This document shows positions 14,647-21,195 of a DNA stretch of 21,842 nt, piece by piece (within the stretch, counting starts at the first letter, position 1; every line of letters starts with the position of its first letter). Source of the DNA: JACCTH01 sp050741915 (GTDB lineage Bacteria > Actinomycetota > Acidimicrobiia > Spongiisociales > ZC4RG35); NCBI GenBank assembly GCA_050741915.1, contig JBOGEX010000115.1:1-21842 (forward strand), in the 5' to 3' direction. The notes under the pieces are model-generated. The model saw nothing but the letters and a program-made list of their open reading frames with translations, was not told where the DNA came from and did no database searches. A program made the position numbers and the translations under genes.

Positions 14647-15438
14647 CTAGGCGCCTGGAGCCGCTCTCGTCGTTTCGACGCGACCCGAGATGGCAGCCAG
14701 GTTGGGACCGGTGATCAGCTCGGCGGTGATTACCAGCCGCTGGGCGGCCGAGTAGCGGGGGGTGCAGGTGGTAAGTGTGAGCCAAGCGCCTTCCCGCGGG
14801 TCGGTCACCCAGACGTCGGTGGGGTTGACCACGAGAATCCCGCGCACCCGAAAGACGTGACGGCCGATGGCAGTCTCAACCGTGATGTCGTCGCCGACCG
14901 TGATTTGGTCGAGGTAGAAGAACGGAGCCCCGTAAGTGGTGCGGTGCCCGCTGAGGACCGCGTTGCCTGGCTGGCCGGGTAGGGGAGTCCACGGCATGTG
15001 CCCCGGACCTTTCTTGAGCACCTCCCGCGTGACCCCCTCGACCATGATGTCGTCGACCTCGGCTGTTGGGATGATGATCCTCCCCAGCGCTTCGCCTTCG
15101 CCTGGAGGAGACTCGGCGATAAGGCTCGGCGGTGATTGGGGAACGGCTTGGGCGTCGGTGAGGACAGGCGAGGCCGGAGCCTGGACGACGGCGGGGGAAG
15201 CGGCGGTGGCAACCGGTGGAGCTGCCAGCCGAAGGGTGAGCTCTTGTTCCAGCCGATTCTGGGCGGCGGCGTTGTAAAGCCCGGTCCCCCACAGTTGATA
15301 GGCAAGGAAAGCCAGCATGAGCCCGCCCGACCACAGCAACGTCCAGCCCATCCACCGGACCAAGCGGCCTGCCGGCCGATGCCGGCTGGTTACGACAGTC
15401 GTCGGTTTCCCGCGCTGCTGCGCTTTTGTCCTGGTCAC
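14647..15438 (-). CDS. Class E-like sortase
   Basis: A 263-residue membrane-anchored transpeptidase of the sortase family. It has a basic N-terminus, one transmembrane helix (about 31-50), a Pro/Ala-rich linker (about 72-113) and the sortase barrel. The catalytic residues are visible: His165 in VLSGHRTTYGAPF, Cys225 in LTLTTCTPRYSAAQRLVI and Arg234. The TLTTC motif and general form match actinobacterial class E/D sortases. It would anchor proteins to peptidoglycan or pili; no obvious substrate with a sorting signal is encoded in the window. It lies between the redox genes and the ccm genes on the same strand. Its upstream dyad (15454-15470) is a weak match. Confidence 0.88.
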   Translation of the reverse strand: MTRTKAQQRGKPTTVVTSRHRPAGRLVRWMGWTLLWSGGLMLAFLAYQLWGTGLYNAAAQNRLEQELTLRLAAPPVATAASPAVVQAPASPVLTDAQAVPQSPPSLIAESPPGEGEALGRIIIPTAEVDDIMVEGVTREVLKKGPGHMPWTPLPGQPGNAVLSGHRTTYGAPFFYLDQITVGDDITVETAIGRHVFRVRGILVVNPTDVWVTDPREGAWLTLTTCTPRYSAAQRLVITAELITGPNLAAISGRVETTRAAPGA

Positions 15439-15453
15439 TTGCCCACCCTTAGC

Positions 15454-15470
15454 TCCGATGCCCTGTAGTA
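15454..15470. promoter_or_regulatory. Possible weak 17-bp dyad before the sortase
   Basis: TCCGAT-GCCCT-GTAGTA. The right arm is perfect, the left matches the consensus at 4 of 6 positions. It lies 16 bases before the sortase start. This is the weakest of the listed sites. Confidence 0.35.
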
Positions 15471-15510
15471 GTCAGACTAACGGTCGGCGTGGGGTCGACA
15501 ACCCCCAGTT

Positions 15511-15774
15511 TCAGCGGCGACCGGCGAGCACCAGCCCCAGCACCGCCAGAGCCGCCCCGCCGAATTGCGTGAGCAAGTGGTGGCGGTCGAAGGGGAGGAG
15601 CACCCACCCGGTACGGGCCCCGATGTTTCCGACGATGAACAGGACCCCGCCGATTATCGCCAGCACGCGTCCTGCCTTCGAGGTTCGCGTTGGAGGCGCC
15701 TTGCGGCGGTTCCGGCTGCTCGCGTAACGTTGGGTCGGAGGGCGTCGGACGGCTTTCCGCCGGTTGCGGTTCAT
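15511..15774 (-). CDS. Small membrane protein, family not recognised
   Basis: An 87-residue protein with a strongly basic N-terminal third (MNRNRRKAVRRPPTQR, RNRRKAPPTR) followed by two hydrophobic segments (about 35-50, VLAIIGGVLFIVGNIGA, and 68-84, LLTQFGGAALAVLGLVLAG). The start ATG overlaps the stop of the glutaredoxin-like gene (ATGA), so it is translationally coupled to the redox operon. No function can be assigned. Confidence 0.65.
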   Translation of the reverse strand: MNRNRRKAVRRPPTQRYASSRNRRKAPPTRTSKAGRVLAIIGGVLFIVGNIGARTGWVLLPFDRHHLLTQFGGAALAVLGLVLAGRR

Positions 15775-16049
15775 GCCCGGACGTCGTGGCGTCGCGCAAG
15801 CTCGCGGCGAAGCTTTCTCTCCGACAGCCGGCCGTAGGAGAAGGGCCGCCCATCGAGGAGGACGCCGGGCGGGAACAACACTCCGCCCTCTTGGGCAAGG
15901 GCGACCCCTTCATCGCTTGCCAGGTCGACTAGTCGGACCGCCAGGGGGTGGTCGACCGCAACCCGCGCCAACACTTCCTGGGCCTGTTCGCAAAGATCGC
16001 AGTGGTCCTTTGTGAGCAGCACCACCGGAATCGGCTCAGCCGGCCGCAT
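15771..16049 (-). CDS. Glutaredoxin/thioredoxin-like protein
   Basis: A 92-residue protein with a thioredoxin-like N-terminus: PVVLLTKDHCDLCEQAQEVL with active-site Cys17-x-x-Cys20, then DHPLAVRLVDLASDEGVALA and LFPPGVLLDGRPFSYGRLSE. The form is that of the DUF836/glutaredoxin-like family. No signal peptide, so it is cytosolic and may pass electrons to or from the neighbouring redoxin or CcdA system. I choose ATG 16049, which overlaps the redoxin gene by 14 bases; longer upstream frame lacks similarity. Confidence 0.85.
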   Translation of the reverse strand: MRPAEPIPVVLLTKDHCDLCEQAQEVLARVAVDHPLAVRLVDLASDEGVALAQEGGVLFPPGVLLDGRPFSYGRLSERKLRRELARRHDVRA

Positions 16050-16707
16050 CGAGACCCTGCCTGAGATCGGCGAGCAGCGCCGAAACCGGCAGATACATGG
16101 TGAAGTCGGGGGCGCCGCCGTAATCGGCCCGCCAGCGGATGTTTCCATCGTGGCCCACCACAACGAAGCTGTGACCGTTCGTGGCGCCTCCCATCATCCC
16201 GGCACCGAGCGTCCCCCACGCCTCCGACACCTCCCGGCCAAGGTCGGACAACACCGGGGATCGGAGGCCCTCGTCGGCGACCCTTCGAGCCAGAAGATCG
16301 ACGTTGTCGGTGGTGATGGTGACGATCGAATCGATGCCCAGGGCGGTGAAGCGATCCCCCTCCGCCTCGATGTCCCGTAGCTGGTCCCAGCATGGTGGAC
16401 ACATCAGCCCTTCTTGGAAATAGAGCAGGACGGTCTGACCCGAGAGATCCGCCAGGTCGAAGGTGTTGCCGTCAGCGGCCGGCAGCCGGAGCGGCGGGGC
16501 CTGCTCGCCCGGGCCGGGCGAGCCGACGTCGAACCGGTAGCCGCTCCCTGACCCCTCGGAAGCTGGAGGACCTCCTGAGTTGGCGGCGAAGATCGCCGCC
16601 AGGATCGCCACGAACCCAACGGTTATGCCCACTCCGATGAGGAGGGGGCGTCGGGTTGGTGTCGCCTTGGAACTGGCAGCGGCTCGTTTCTGAAGGGTCC
16701 TACTCAT
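16036..16707 (-). CDS. Membrane-anchored redoxin with CPPC active site
   Basis: A 223-residue AhpC-TSA/redoxin family protein. A signal anchor (about 21-43) is followed by a linker and the thioredoxin fold from about 65: GEQAPPLRLPAADGNTFDLA, then LLYFQEGLMCPPCWDQLRDI with Cys103 and Cys106. The domain faces outside the cytoplasm. CPPC is less common than CGPC and changes the redox potential. It overlaps the upstream CcdA-like gene by 8 bases, and the pair presumably work together, the CcdA-like protein supplying electrons. Confidence 0.88.
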   Translation of the reverse strand: MSRTLQKRAAASSKATPTRRPLLIGVGITVGFVAILAAIFAANSGGPPASEGSGSGYRFDVGSPGPGEQAPPLRLPAADGNTFDLADLSGQTVLLYFQEGLMCPPCWDQLRDIEAEGDRFTALGIDSIVTITTDNVDLLARRVADEGLRSPVLSDLGREVSEAWGTLGAGMMGGATNGHSFVVVGHDGNIRWRADYGGAPDFTMYLPVSALLADLRQGLDAAG

Positions 16708-17629
16708 CGAAGCCGCCCCTCACGCTCAAAGCCGGGGCTGGCTGGCCCTTTATCTCTTCCTTCGAGTTGGCTCCGGTGATCTCGGCTCGGGCCCGGTGCC
16801 AAAGCGCCCATCCTGCCACCAAACCCAGGATCAACACTGCCCACCCGGGTATCCAAGCCAGCGAGTTGGTGATTATCTGTCCGATGTGTTGGAGCCAGGC
16901 CGCGGTTCTGGCCTGCCAGCCGTCGGCTGCCGGCATCACCTGGCCGGTGAGGCCGATCCACAGCGTCAAGAGGGCCATCAGGGCGAGCAAAACGCCACTC
17001 GCCAGGTTGGTGCCCGACACCGTGCGCCGGAGCGGCCCGATCCGCCAGGTGACCGGTCGGGGCCGGAAAAGCCGGCTGGACCGCCAGTCACGGCTGCCCC
17101 AGGCGACGGAGATGGCGAAGAGGGGCGCCACCATACCGACCACATAGGCCGCGCCCAGGCCGAGGGCGAAGGCAAACGAGGACGCCACCCCGGAAAGGGC
17201 CACCACCCCGGCCAACACCGGGGCACAACAAGAGCTGGCCACACCGGAGAAGACTCCGAGCGAGTAGACCCCGAGGGGACCGGTTGGCCTCCCGGCCGGC
17301 CGGTCCGGCATCGGCAGCCGCAGCTCACCCCCGACCAACAGATAGATCGCCAGCCCTATCATCAGCAGACCACCACCTATAAACACTGGAGTGTGAGCCT
17401 CCACCAGCAGGCGACGCAGAAACACCGCTCCCATCGCCAAGGGGAGGATCACCGTGGCGATTCCTGCCGCGAACAGGATGGTCATGGCCACCGGCATCCG
17501 CCGGTTTTGGGCCGAGCCGGCAAAATAGGAGGGAAGCATCACCGAGATACAGCAGGGCGCGAACAGTGCCACCGCCCCGGCGATGCCGGCGGCCAGCAAT
17601 GAGCCACCAAAGAAGATGCCTGAATCCAC
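16700..17629 (-). CDS. Second CcdA/DsbD-like membrane thiol transporter
   Basis: A 309-residue polytopic protein of the CcdA superfamily. Two cysteine pairs lie in or near membrane helices: LFAPCCISVMLPSY (Cys26/Cys27) and GVASSCCAPVLAGV (Cys134/Cys135), matching the two symmetric half-sites of CcdA. It differs from the first CcdA by its length and its CC pair in both halves. GTG start at 17629 (GAGGGG upstream). It is first in a tightly overlapping operon with the CPPC redoxin, the glutaredoxin-like protein and a small membrane protein, under the dyad at 17664-17680. Confidence 0.85.
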   Translation of the reverse strand: MDSGIFFGGSLLAAGIAGAVALFAPCCISVMLPSYFAGSAQNRRMPVAMTILFAAGIATVILPLAMGAVFLRRLLVEAHTPVFIGGGLLMIGLAIYLLVGGELRLPMPDRPAGRPTGPLGVYSLGVFSGVASSCCAPVLAGVVALSGVASSFAFALGLGAAYVVGMVAPLFAISVAWGSRDWRSSRLFRPRPVTWRIGPLRRTVSGTNLASGVLLALMALLTLWIGLTGQVMPAADGWQARTAAWLQHIGQIITNSLAWIPGWAVLILGLVAGWALWHRARAEITGANSKEEIKGQPAPALSVRGGFDE

Positions 17630-17663
17630 GTCTTTAGGTCCCCTCGGGATCGAAAAGGATATC

Positions 17664-17680
17664 TATGACGCTGCGTAGTA
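17664..17680. promoter_or_regulatory. 17-bp dyad operator before the second ccdA operon
   Basis: TATGAC-GCTGC-GTAGTA; minus strand TACTAC-GCAGC-GTCATA. It is 35 bases before the GTG start at 17629, in the divergent region shared with copA. Confidence 0.7.
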
Positions 17681-17765
17681 TACGAGCAGCTCAAAGGTTC
17701 ATCACGACGTAGAGGCAATCTGCGACCGCGGATGGATTGCATTTGTCGCCTCCGGCCGCTAGCCT

Positions 17766-17779
17766 ACCCTACCTAGGGT
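17766..17779. promoter_or_regulatory. Probable CsoR operator before copA
   Basis: ACCCTA-CC-TAGGGT, identical (as reverse complement) to the site before csoR at 11142-11155. It is 39 bases before the copA start. Confidence 0.8.
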
Positions 17780-17818
17780 GGGTGTGCGTTTCAACTTCCA
17801 CCAGTGAGGAGAGAGCCA

Positions 17819-20002
17819 ATGTCCCCCGATGTGCGACCCAATCCAGCGTTGGAACTCGAAGTCGAGGGGATGACCTGCGCGTCCTGTGCGGTCAGGGTCG
17901 AGCGGACTTTGTCCCGTCAGGAGGGGGTGAGCCTCGCCTCGGTCAATTTCGCTTCGGGGCGGGCCCGCGTCGAGTTAGATCCGGACGGTCCCGGCGTGGA
18001 AGAGCTGCGCCAGGCGGTGCGCCGAATTGGGTACGACCTCTCCCCCGCCCATCAGGTCGGAACTGCCCTGGAAATCCAGGAAGAAAAAGACAAGCGCGGC
18101 GACGAGCAGGCGGCGTGGCTGCGTAGGGTCCTGGTGGCCTGGCCGCTGGGCCTGGCGGTGCTGACCCTGTCCCTCATCTGGCCCGAAGCGGACTGGGCGA
18201 GATGGACCGCCGGAGTCCTCACCGTTCCGGTCCAGTTCTGGGCGGGGTGGCCTTTCATCCGCGGGGCGGCGGTCCGGGCGAGAACCCTCACCGCCAACAT
18301 GGACACCCTGATCGCCCTCGGCACTCTGGCTGCATTCCTTTACTCTGGTTACGAGTTGATCGCCGGCGGCGATCTCTATTTCGACACCGCGGCTTTGATC
18401 ATCGCCTTCCTCGACCTCGGGCGGTATTTCGAGGTGCGGGCCAAAGGCCGCGCTTCGTCGGCGATCCGGGCCCTGCTCGAGCTGGGAGCCAAGGAGGCGC
18501 GCCTACTGGTCGACGGTGAGGAGGCGATGGTCCCGGTCGAGCAGGTGACCGTGGGGGACATCGTCAGGGTCCGCCCCGGTGAGAAGATCCCGATCGACGG
18601 TGAGGTGATCGACGGGGCCTCGGCAGTGGACGAGTCGATGCTGACGGGTGAGTCGGTGCCGGTCGACAAGATGCCCGGCGATCGGGTGGCCGGGAGCACC
18701 ATCAACCAGCAGGGTTTGCTCACAGTCCGGGCCACGGCCGTCGGTGCCGACACCGCCCTGGCCAACATCGTCCGCCTGGTTGAGGAGGCACAGGCCGGGA
18801 AGGCCCCGGTGCAGCGGCTGGCAGACCGGGTGTCGGCGGTGTTCGTCCCGGCAGTTATCGCCCTGGCCCTGCTTACCCTGGCCGCCTGGTGGCTGTCGGG
18901 GGATCCCACGAAAGGATTCGTGGCCGCGGTAGCGGTGCTGATCATCGCCTGCCCCTGTGCGCTTGGTCTCGCCACTCCCACCGCCATCATGGTGGGGGCC
19001 GGCCGCGGCGCCGCGCTGGGGGTCCTGATCCGGGGACCGGAGGTATTGGAGCGGTCACGGCGGATCGAGACGATCATTTTCGACAAGACCGGCACCCTCA
19101 CCGCCGGCCGGATGCGACTGGTCGAGGCCCGCCCCGCCGCTGGGATCGATGAGCAGACCCTGCTAACGATGGCGGCGGGGGTAGAGGCAGGGTCCGAGCA
19201 CCCGGTCGGCAGGGCGGTGGTCGACGCCGCCCGGCAACGCGGCCTTGACCTGCCCGATGTCACAGGGTTCGAGGCGATACCGGGGAGGGGGGTGGCAGGC
19301 ACCGTCGATGGCACCCGGGTGGTGGTGGGGGGCCGCAAATTCCTCGCCGATGAGGGTATGGCCGTCTCCGACGCCCTCGATCAGACCGCCGAACGCCTCG
19401 AGGCTGAAGGAAACACTGTCTTCTTTCCCGGCTGGGACGGCGAGGCTCGAGGCGTGTTGGCGGTGGCCGACACCCTCAAGGAGGGAGCCATCGACGTGAT
19501 CCGCCGCCTCCACGACAGTGGAATACAAGTGGCGATGATCACCGGCGACAACCGGAGGACCGCCCAGGCGATCGCCGACCAGGTGGGAATCGACCGGGTG
19601 CTGGCCGAGGTCCTCCCCGCCGACAAGGTCGAAGAGGTCCGCCGCCTGCAAGAGGGAGGCCGGGTGGTGGCCATGGTCGGCGACGGCGTCAACGACGCTC
19701 CAGCCCTGGTCCGGGCCGACCTGGGAATCGCCATCGGCACCGGGACCGACGTGGCGATCGAGTCCGCCGACATCATCCTCATGTCGGGCGACCTCGCCGG
19801 GGTCTTGACCGCCATCAAGCTTTCCCGGCGGACATTCCGCACCATCGTCCAAAATCTCTTTTGGGCCTTCGGGTACAACGTCGCCGCCATCCCCCTCGCC
19901 GCCCTCGGACTGCTCAGCCCGATCATCGCCGGCGCGGCCATGGCCTTTTCCAGCGTGTCGGTGGTGAGCAACAGCCTGCGCCTCTACCGATTCCGCCGCT
20001 GA
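17819..20002 (+). CDS. copA: Cu(I)-exporting P1B-1 ATPase CopA
   Basis: A 727-residue copper exporter of the inner membrane. One N-terminal HMA domain carries GMTCASC (Cys20, Cys23). Then come the membrane helices, the TGES motif (MLTGESVPVDK), the membrane copper site ACPCALGLATPTA (Cys378-Pro-Cys380), DKTGT with phosphorylated Asp422, the SEHPVGRA motif, MITGDN and GDGVNDAPAL. The late helices have the P1B-1 signatures NLFWAFGYNVAAIPLA and MAFSSVSVVSN. I choose ATG 17819 because GAGGAGAG lies just upstream; a GTG at 17804 would add five residues. The CsoR-like operator points to copper-induced expression, with CopZ as metal donor. Confidence 0.95.
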   Translation: MSPDVRPNPALELEVEGMTCASCAVRVERTLSRQEGVSLASVNFASGRARVELDPDGPGVEELRQAVRRIGYDLSPAHQVGTALEIQEEKDKRGDEQAAWLRRVLVAWPLGLAVLTLSLIWPEADWARWTAGVLTVPVQFWAGWPFIRGAAVRARTLTANMDTLIALGTLAAFLYSGYELIAGGDLYFDTAALIIAFLDLGRYFEVRAKGRASSAIRALLELGAKEARLLVDGEEAMVPVEQVTVGDIVRVRPGEKIPIDGEVIDGASAVDESMLTGESVPVDKMPGDRVAGSTINQQGLLTVRATAVGADTALANIVRLVEEAQAGKAPVQRLADRVSAVFVPAVIALALLTLAAWWLSGDPTKGFVAAVAVLIIACPCALGLATPTAIMVGAGRGAALGVLIRGPEVLERSRRIETIIFDKTGTLTAGRMRLVEARPAAGIDEQTLLTMAAGVEAGSEHPVGRAVVDAARQRGLDLPDVTGFEAIPGRGVAGTVDGTRVVVGGRKFLADEGMAVSDALDQTAERLEAEGNTVFFPGWDGEARGVLAVADTLKEGAIDVIRRLHDSGIQVAMITGDNRRTAQAIADQVGIDRVLAEVLPADKVEEVRRLQEGGRVVAMVGDGVNDAPALVRADLGIAIGTGTDVAIESADIILMSGDLAGVLTAIKLSRRTFRTIVQNLFWAFGYNVAAIPLAALGLLSPIIAGAAMAFSSVSVVSNSLRLYRFRR

Positions 20003-20024
20003 CATTCCATCTTTTGCAAATATC

Positions 20025-20041
20025 TGCTACACACCGTCGTA
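20025..20041. promoter_or_regulatory. 17-bp dyad operator before the Lgt-like gene
   Basis: TGCTAC-ACACC-GTCGTA. The left arm has one mismatch to TACTAC and the right arm is perfect. It is 19 bases before the lgt-like start and follows a TTGCAA (20015-20020) that could be a -35. Confidence 0.55.
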
Positions 20042-20060
20042 GATCAACTACGGTAGCCCG

Positions 20061-20927
20061 ATGAGCGCTTTCGGAATCAGCTACCCGCCCATCCCCATCT
20101 TTGAGGTCGGCCCCCTCCGTCTCTCGCTCCACGGTCTGTTTGCCGCAGTTGGCTTCGCCCTGGGGGCTTGGCTTCTAATGCGCCTGGTGCGCCAGCGTGA
20201 ACTCCCGGAGGCGGACGTGTCCTCCGCGTTGACGTGGGCGCTGATCGGCGCTCTGGTGGGTGCTCGCTATCTCACCGTTCCCGCCCAGCTGCTCGAGGGG
20301 GGATCCATCGTGAGTGCCCTCTCACCGTTGGGCGGCTCGTTCTCCATCCTGGGGGGATTCGCCGGGGGGATCGGCGCCGCCTGGTGGCGACTCCATCACC
20401 TCGATGTGCCGTTCATTCCGATAGCCGACCTTGCTGCCCCGCCTCTGGCGCTCGGCACCGTGGTTGGACGCCTCGGTGACCTTGCCATCGTCGAGCATCT
20501 CGGTTCCCCAACCTCCTTCCCGCTCGGTTTCACCGTGCGAGGGGGCTACGACCTCGCCCCCGCCCACAACGCTCTCGAGTGCTTACCGGTCGGCGCGGTC
20601 TGTGGCACCTACCACCACACTGCCCTCTACGACCTGCTGGGGGCTGCCGTCCTCTTCGCTCTGGTGTGGTTGATGCTGCGGCGCCGGTGGAGGCCAGGAA
20701 CGGTCTTTGCGGTGTGGATGGGGTGGTATGGGCTCCAACGGTTCGCCATCGACTTCACCAGGATCGGCAACGAAATGGACCAGATGGCCGGTCCCATCAC
20801 CTGGAGCCAACTGGTAGGGCTTACCGCCGGGCTCACCGCCGCCGGCTGGCTCGCCTGGCAGACATGGCGGCGAAGATCGGTGCCGGCAGCAACCACCGAG
20901 CCCGCCCTCGGTAAGGGTCCACCATAG
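20061..20927 (+). CDS. Lgt-like prolipoprotein diacylglyceryl transferase family protein, divergent
   Basis: A 288-residue membrane protein with about seven hydrophobic segments. Family features: GRLGD at 136-140 with Glu145 (Lgt GRxGNFINGE, including the conserved Arg and Glu), HHTALYDLLG at 185-194 (Lgt H-P-x-x-LYE) and RFAIDFTR at 227-234 (Lgt RFxxExxR). Lgt attaches diacylglycerol to the lipobox cysteine of lipoproteins such as the CoxB encoded here. However, the region that normally reads HGGLIG has LGGFAGG (about 97-103) with no histidine, the usual early Tyr is His, and Asn of GRxGN is Asp. It may be a divergent paralogue with another substrate. It follows copA but has its own upstream dyad. 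Confidence 0.75.
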   Translation: MSAFGISYPPIPIFEVGPLRLSLHGLFAAVGFALGAWLLMRLVRQRELPEADVSSALTWALIGALVGARYLTVPAQLLEGGSIVSALSPLGGSFSILGGFAGGIGAAWWRLHHLDVPFIPIADLAAPPLALGTVVGRLGDLAIVEHLGSPTSFPLGFTVRGGYDLAPAHNALECLPVGAVCGTYHHTALYDLLGAAVLFALVWLMLRRRWRPGTVFAVWMGWYGLQRFAIDFTRIGNEMDQMAGPITWSQLVGLTAGLTAAGWLAWQTWRRRSVPAATTEPALGKGPP

Positions 20928-21060
20928 GATAACACGCGGGGTGTATGTGTGGGTGTGGAGTTGGCCGGGGCAAGCCGATGGCGAAGACAGCCACCATGCG
21001 CAAGAGAGACACTCCGGCCACGGCCAACGCCAGGGATTTGGGCAAGTAGTTATGCCGCAC
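20833..21060 (-). CDS. Possible small His-containing protein, overlapping the lgt-like end
   Basis: An open frame of 75 codons with a GTG start at 21060. The N-terminal half is hydrophobic like a signal or anchor (LALAVAGVSLLRMVAVFAIG), followed by PRPTPHPHIHPACYP, a His/Cys stretch that could bind copper. The C-terminal part is antisense to the end of the lgt-like gene, which makes it suspicious. No ribosome site, but a dyad with an embedded TATGAT -10-like box lies directly upstream (21070-21086). Real gene or chance frame cannot be decided. Confidence 0.3.
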   Translation of the reverse strand: MRHNYLPKSLALAVAGVSLLRMVAVFAIGLPRPTPHPHIHPACYPMVDPYRGRARWLLPAPIFAAMSARRASRRR

Positions 21061-21069
21061 CGGTCTTGC

Positions 21070-21086
21070 TACTACAGGTTATCATA
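21070..21086. promoter_or_regulatory. 17-bp dyad in the lgt/DUF3179 gap
   Basis: TACTAC-AGGTT-ATCATA; minus strand TATGAT-AACCT-GTAGTA. It is a good match but faces either the doubtful small minus-strand gene (GTG 21060) or, at a distance of 110 bases, the DUF3179 gene. Confidence 0.6.
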
Positions 21087-21148
21087 GCTCCATAGCCCGG
21101 TACCCATGACCGAGAGGGGAGGATGGCCACCCGAAGGGCGGAATAACC

Positions 21149-21165
21149 TACGTCCACTCGTAGTT
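21149..21165. promoter_or_regulatory. 17-bp dyad operator before the DUF3179 gene
   Basis: TACGTC-CACTC-GTAGTT. Two arm mismatches to the consensus. It is 31 bases before the ATG at 21196. Confidence 0.5.
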
Positions 21166-21195
21166 GCTACAGCGAGACCTGACAAGAAGGCCGCC

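Noticed and set aside
18376..19338. A long minus-strand open frame opposite copA
   Set aside because: Ser/Arg/Thr-rich translation with no recognisable motifs; antisense shadow of CopA.
20928..20960. ACAC-GCGGG-GTGT as a terminator after the lgt-like gene
   Set aside because: Only a 4-bp stem and no U-run.
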